Source: Acidobacteriota bacterium
GTDB lineage: Bacteria > Acidobacteriota > Polarisedimenticolia > J045
Length of the DNA stretch: 15,776 nucleotides
NCBI GenBank assembly: GCA_020350085.1
Contig: CP070706.1
Coordinates: forward strand, 534,785 to 550,560
Reading direction: 5' to 3'
Part shown: positions 12,075-15,776 of the stretch, in pieces
Layout of the letters: each line of letters begins with the position of its first letter
Numbering within the stretch: position 1 is the stretch's first letter
Made by a program: the position numbers and the translations under genes
The notes under the pieces: generated by a model
What the model was told of the DNA's origin: nothing
Database searches by the model: none
What the model saw: the letters and a program-made list of their open reading frames with translations, nothing else

Positions 12075-13388
12075 TCAGAATCCGAGCGAAGCGGCCAGCA
12101 GCCACGTCGATGTTTCATATGTGCCGAAGAAGTTGTTGTTACTGACGCTCGGTGTACGCTTCTGATACGGCGCGTACTCGAGTGCCAGGTCGAAGTTCAC
12201 GTGCTGCCCGACTCTTCCGTAACCGAAGGTGAACCCTCGGCGGTCGGCGTCTTGGATGATCGGACCGATGCTCTCGTCCGGCTGCGGGGACTGGTCGTAG
12301 ATGAAGCCCCAGCGGATCTCGTTGCTCGAGTTCAGAGACCAGTTGACACCAATCCGATAGTGCCAGACGTCGACCCAGTTCTCCACGCGCACGAAATCCT
12401 GCTCGGGATACTCGGGAAACTCGGTCGTGATCCGATCGAAGCGACCCCACCCCGTCCAGTTGAAATCGACCTCGGCGATCACGTCGTCGTTGAATCGGTA
12501 GGCGATGCCCAAGCTGAGCGAGTCTGGAAAGTCGAAGCTCGTCGTCATCGGCAAATCGACGTCGAACGGTTGCTCGAATGGGCTGCCCGGCACCACCAGT
12601 AGCAGATCCAGCTCCGGGTTGCCGGTTGGGATCTGCGTGAGTCGGCCGTACCCGTCGAGTTTCACGTCGATCGGAGAGCGATACGTCAGACCCACGCTGA
12701 ACGTCTCGGTCGGCCGGTACAGCAATCCGACGTTGAAGCCGACGTCGACGTCCGAGTCGGTCTCCATCACCAAACGAGCGAATTCGACGATGCCGGTGTT
12801 GCCGAACGGATCGGGAATGGCGAGCCGGCGCTGCAGCTCGACCGAAGCCGCGCGCGCGGCGATGCCGACGCCGATCGAGAAGGAATCCGACACGCGTACC
12901 CCGACGGTCGGAACCAGATCGACCGCATTGAGTTCGGCCTTGGTAGCAATGAAGCGACCGGCCCACGCGTCGGGGTTCTCCCACTCGGTCGAGAACAAAA
13001 ACGGAGTGTTGATCCCCAGGCCGATCGTCAAGCGTTCACCAAGCGGCCACAGCGCATACAAGTGAGGTGCGTGAACGATCCTATCGAGTCGCGTGCCGCT
13101 CGCGGAGCTGTCGGGAAACGGTGGCAGGCCGCGAAAGTCAGTATCACCGAGCGAGATCGACGACACCCCGGCCAGAAAGGACCTCTCGCGCTGAAAAGCG
13201 AGGCCGGCTGGATTGTAGAATATGGCCGACGGATCGTCCGCCTGGGCCGAGAAAGCCCCGCCCAGACCCGTCGCCTTCGCGCCGTGGGTGTAGATCTCAA
13301 AACCGCCAGCGAAGACCGGCACCGCCACGCCGGCCAACGAGAAGACCAGCGCGACGGCCAGCTGTCTGGCGAGTCTCTTCGAGCGCAT
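12075..13388 (-). CDS. OmpP1/FadL-family outer-membrane transporter
   Basis: A 437-residue beta-barrel of the FadL family, which imports long-chain fatty acids or other hydrophobic compounds across the outer membrane. The signal peptide ends after VFA at residue 27. The mature N-terminus, GGFEIYTHGAKATGLGGAF followed by SAQADDPSAIFYNPAGLA, is the family hallmark, forming the plug/hatch. The rest shows alternating barrel strands, and the chain ends in a terminal Phe (LAASLGF), the usual outer-membrane insertion signal. Length agrees with FadL (about 420-450). ATG 13388 is chosen for AGGAGG upstream; the frame extends to 13415. The downstream GDSL hydrolase gene follows by 25 bases in the same transcript. 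Confidence 0.93.
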   Translation of the reverse strand: MRSKRLARQLAVALVFSLAGVAVPVFAGGFEIYTHGAKATGLGGAFSAQADDPSAIFYNPAGLAFQRERSFLAGVSSISLGDTDFRGLPPFPDSSASGTRLDRIVHAPHLYALWPLGERLTIGLGINTPFLFSTEWENPDAWAGRFIATKAELNAVDLVPTVGVRVSDSFSIGVGIAARAASVELQRRLAIPDPFGNTGIVEFARLVMETDSDVDVGFNVGLLYRPTETFSVGLTYRSPIDVKLDGYGRLTQIPTGNPELDLLLVVPGSPFEQPFDVDLPMTTSFDFPDSLSLGIAYRFNDDVIAEVDFNWTGWGRFDRITTEFPEYPEQDFVRVENWVDVWHYRIGVNWSLNSSNEIRWGFIYDQSPQPDESIGPIIQDADRRGFTFGYGRVGQHVNFDLALEYAPYQKRTPSVSNNNFFGTYETSTWLLAASLGF

Positions 13389-13454
13389 GCGGGACCTCCT
13401 CGAGACAACGGCCACACGAAGACTCGCGCCCGGACAGGGGCCCGAATCGGCCTG

Positions 13455-13484
13455 AAGCTATGCCAGTTGGGCGCCCGCTGTCAA
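13455..13484 (-). promoter_or_regulatory. Candidate sigma70 promoter of the fadL-GDSL operon
   Basis: On the minus strand a perfect TTGACA (13484-13479) precedes TAGCTT (13460-13455) by 18 bases; the -10 matches at T1, A2 and T6. The leader would be about 60 bases. Confidence 0.45.
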
Positions 13485-13503
13485 ACCACCGCAGCCACTC
13501 GTG

Positions 13504-13531
13504 CCGACATCGGGCGTGCAAGCTGTAGAAT
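13504..13531 (+). promoter_or_regulatory. Candidate sigma70 promoter of the TolC/efflux operon
   Basis: CCGACA (13504-13509) and TAGAAT (13526-13531) are 16 bases apart, matching 4/6 and 5/6. Its -35 box lies only 19 bases from that of the divergent fadL promoter. A leader of about 115 bases precedes the ATG at 13654. Confidence 0.4.
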
Positions 13532-13653
13532 CTGGATTTCCGGCGACGGTGGCTGATCTCGAACGCCTGCGCTGTATCGTCCCGCGCCCCGTCGCATCTG
13601 TGCGAGATGTCAGTCGCGGCCCCCCGCCGCGTCGTCTCGAGGAGCGGTCCAAC

Positions 13654-15003
13654 ATGCGCTGTCCACGACTGGCGCCCGTCGCCTGGGCCTGGCTCGTCAT
13701 CCTGCCCTGGGGCGGCTTCGTTGCTGCCCCCGACGTCTTCACGCTCGAGCGTGCCATCGACATCGCTCTCGCGAACAGTCCCCGTCTCGTCGCGGCCGAC
13801 TCGCGCGTGGATGTGGCCGGTGCGGCGCTCGATGCCGCTCGCAGCGCGAGGCGGCCGCGCATCGGAGTGGACGAGATCGCCAGCCGCAGCACGAATCCGG
13901 CGCTCGTCTTCAGCCACCTGCTGGGCCAGGAAGCGTTCGGCGCGGACAACTTCGCAACCGAGCGGCTGAACGAACCGGATGCCCTGAACAACTTTCAGAC
14001 GCGGTTGCGCATGAGCCAGCCGCTGTGGACCGGCGGCCGGCTGAACCGTGGCATCGAGGCCACGCGACAATCACTCGACGCGTCCACGGCCGCCCGCGAA
14101 CGTGTGCGCCAGCAGCTGATTCACGACGTGATCAGCAGCTACGCCGACGCGGTGATCGCGCGCGCTCAGCTCGACGTCGCGCGCCAGTCGCGTCAGACGG
14201 CCGACGCGCACGTCTCGCTCGTCGACGACTTGTACGCGGGTGGTCTGGTCGTGCAGTCCGACCTGCTCCAGGCCCGCGTGCGAGCCAGCGAGGTGCAGGA
14301 GCAGTTGATTCTCGCTCAGAGCGCCGTCGCGATTGCGGACGCGTCATTGAGTCTCGTTCTTGGCGTCCATCTCGATCAGAACCTGGTGCTGCCCGACTCA
14401 CTCGGCCCGCGATCGGGCGGTATGCCGGAAGATCTTGCCACGCTCGTTGAGCGAGCGTGGCAACAGCGGCCGGATCTGGCCGCAGCTGAGCGGCGCGTGG
14501 CCGCGGCGGAGGCTTCGCTGCGCCGCGCGCGAGCCGAGCGGCTGCCCGAGATCGGGCTCGCGGCCAGTTTCGAAGCCAACGCCGAGTCGTTCATCGGCGC
14601 GGACGGCTCGAATTGGACGGTCATGCTCAATGCGAGCGTCGATCTGTTCGACCCACTCACGAAAGCCGAGATCCGCGGCGCCGAGGCGCGACGGCGCGGT
14701 GCGCTGAGCGAGCGCGACCAGCTGCGCCGGATGATCGATCTCGAAGTGCGCCAGGCGTATCACGAAGTCGAGGCGGCGCGCCAGCGCGGCTTGCACGCGC
14801 GCGCGGCGATCGCGCTTGCCGAGGAGAGTTTACGCATCGTCGAGGACCGCTACCGCGAAGGGCTGACCACGTGGGTCGAGCTGCTCGACGCCGAAACGGC
14901 GCTCACGCGCGCGCGGGCGCGGCAGCTCTCGGCCGACCGCGATCTGCTGGCGTCCGAAGCCGCGCTCGACTTGGCCACCGGCCGGCTGGGAGGAGCACGA
15001 TGA
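13654..15003 (+). CDS. TolC-family outer-membrane efflux channel protein
   Basis: A 449-residue outer-membrane factor (OEP family) that forms the exit duct of tripartite pumps. A signal peptide (MRCPRLAPVAWAWLVILPWG ...) leads to the typical start FTLERAIDIALANSPRLVAA. Two internally similar halves follow, each with long heptad-rich coiled-coil helices; SQPLWTGGRLNRGIEATRQS in the first half and LNASVDLFDPLTKAEIRGAE in the second are equivalent barrel/helix junctions. VEDRYREGLTTWVELLDAE near the C-terminus is a family motif. Length fits (430-490). ATG 13654 has GAGGAG nine bases upstream; the frame extends to 13501 without signal-peptide character. It overlaps the next gene by ATGA, making an efflux operon. 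Confidence 0.93.
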   Translation: MRCPRLAPVAWAWLVILPWGGFVAAPDVFTLERAIDIALANSPRLVAADSRVDVAGAALDAARSARRPRIGVDEIASRSTNPALVFSHLLGQEAFGADNFATERLNEPDALNNFQTRLRMSQPLWTGGRLNRGIEATRQSLDASTAARERVRQQLIHDVISSYADAVIARAQLDVARQSRQTADAHVSLVDDLYAGGLVVQSDLLQARVRASEVQEQLILAQSAVAIADASLSLVLGVHLDQNLVLPDSLGPRSGGMPEDLATLVERAWQQRPDLAAAERRVAAAEASLRRARAERLPEIGLAASFEANAESFIGADGSNWTVMLNASVDLFDPLTKAEIRGAEARRRGALSERDQLRRMIDLEVRQAYHEVEAARQRGLHARAAIALAEESLRIVEDRYREGLTTWVELLDAETALTRARARQLSADRDLLASEAALDLATGRLGGAR

Positions 15004-15776
15004 TTCGACGATCTTGCGCCGTTGCGACCCTTCGGGTGCGGCGGCGGCGATGCAGGAACGAGCCTCGTTCGCGCGGCGCTTACGGGCCACGGCTCGCTGG
15101 CGCCGGCGTGCTCGGGGGCCTGCTCTGCGCGACGGCGCTGCTCGCGAGCACGGGCTGCCGCCACGGCACCGAGGAGCCGCGGGCGGCTTCCGAAGCGGAC
15201 GCGGTCGTGCAACCGGCCACCGACGCGCACGCGGCGCTTGCCGTCGAACAGGTGCAACCGATCTCGATGCCGGACACGGTCAGCCACAGCGGATTCGTCC
15301 GCGCCTGGGCCCGTGTCGAGCTGGCGAGCAAGATCATGGGCCGGATCGAGCGGCTGAGCGTGCGCGAAGGTGACCGCGTCGAGCGCGGGCAACGGCTCGT
15401 CGTACTCGAGCAGCGCGATCTTCAGGCGGCCGTCAGCCAAGCACAAGCGGCCGTCGCGATGGCGCGCGCCCAGCTCGACAACGCGAGCGTGCAGCATCGC
15501 CGAATGGAAAGCCTGCATCAGCGCGGCTCGGTGACCGACAAGAATCTCGAAGATGCCCAGGCTGCGCACCGCGTGGCGCTCGCTGCCCTCGAGCAGGCGG
15601 AGGCGAATCTCGCGGCCACCGAGGTGCAGCTCGGCTACGCTCAGCTCGAATCACCGATTTCCGGTTGGATCGTCGCGCGGCACCGAGAACGAGGTGACGT
15701 TGCGACACCGGGCAGCCCGTTGCTGACGATCGAGGACCTCTCGCGCGTCAAGATCGTTCTCGACGTCGCGGAGTCC
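15000..15776 (+). CDS. RND-type membrane-fusion (periplasmic adaptor) lipoprotein, 3' partial
   Basis: The first 259 codons of an HlyD/AcrA-like adaptor that joins an inner-membrane RND pump to TolC. After a hydrophobic stretch (LAGAGVLGGLLCATALLAS) comes TGC with Cys53, a lipidation site. Then GRIERLSVREGDRVERGQRL (first lipoyl half, about 120-140), an alpha-hairpin coiled coil (about 145-215, with MESLHQRGSVTDKNLEDAQA), and the second lipoyl half YAQLESPISGWIVARHRERG (about 217-236). ATG 15000 overlaps the tolC stop by ATGA and has GGAGGA upstream. The N-terminus before the hydrophobic core is unusually long and Arg-rich (12 Arg in 31 residues). An RND pump gene is expected just beyond the window. 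Confidence 0.9.
   Translation, partial: MIRRSCAVATLRVRRRRCRNEPRSRGAYGPRLAGAGVLGGLLCATALLASTGCRHGTEEPRAASEADAVVQPATDAHAALAVEQVQPISMPDTVSHSGFVRAWARVELASKIMGRIERLSVREGDRVERGQRLVVLEQRDLQAAVSQAQAAVAMARAQLDNASVQHRRMESLHQRGSVTDKNLEDAQAAHRVALAALEQAEANLAATEVQLGYAQLESPISGWIVARHRERGDVATPGSPLLTIEDLSRVKIVLDVAES

Overview
The window is a GC-rich stretch of a diderm (Gram-negative) bacterial chromosome. It encodes outer-membrane and periplasmic proteins: a FadL porin, a TolC-like channel, a Pal/OmpA lipoprotein and several signal-peptide proteins. GTG and TTG starts behind strong AGGAGG-type ribosome binding sites are common. The secreted protease, with its FN3, jelly-roll and Cys-rich tail, resembles proteins I associate with Acidobacteriota (Thermoanaerobaculia-like lineages), but that placement is only an inference. 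I see no phage, insertion sequence, integrase or CRISPR array.

Layout. (1) 1-1073, minus: yajC and the 5' part of secD, overlapping by ATGA. The first 97 bases are a perfect inverted copy of 396-492, so secD past about codon 222 is not credible; this looks like a chimeric or assembly end. (2) 1278-1925, plus: a PgeF/YfiH-type multicopper polyphenol-oxidase-fold protein, divergent from yajC. (3) 3705-2049, minus: a tight three-gene operon of a secretin-like lipoprotein, an ECF sigma factor and a small single-pass membrane protein (candidate anti-sigma). This is the least familiar locus. (4) 4104-4196, plus: tRNA-Ser(GCT). (5) 4433-7213, plus: a 926-aa secreted trypsin-like protease with two FN3 domains and a jelly-roll. 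(6) 7303-8301, plus: type I L-asparaginase. (7) 9259-8387, minus: a Pal-like OmpA lipoprotein. (8) 9490-10367, plus: a second ECF sigma factor with a soluble zinc-finger anti-sigma factor. (9) 13388-10445, minus: a FadL-family transporter followed by a secreted GDSL hydrolase. (10) 13654-15776, plus: a TolC-like protein and a lipoprotein RND membrane-fusion protein that runs off the window.

How the parts fit. Most of the content concerns the cell envelope: Sec export accessory proteins, two envelope- or stress-type ECF circuits of different design, an exported protease, lipid ester hydrolysis next to lipid uptake, and an efflux pump. Good sigma70-like promoters can be proposed for yajC-secD, the Pal-like gene, fadL and tolC; the last two lie back to back between 13455 and 13531. 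Several gene ends carry strong GC hairpins without T-runs.

No clearly new defence or mobile system is visible. The best candidate for undescribed biology is the lipoprotein/sigma/membrane-protein operon at 2049-3705.
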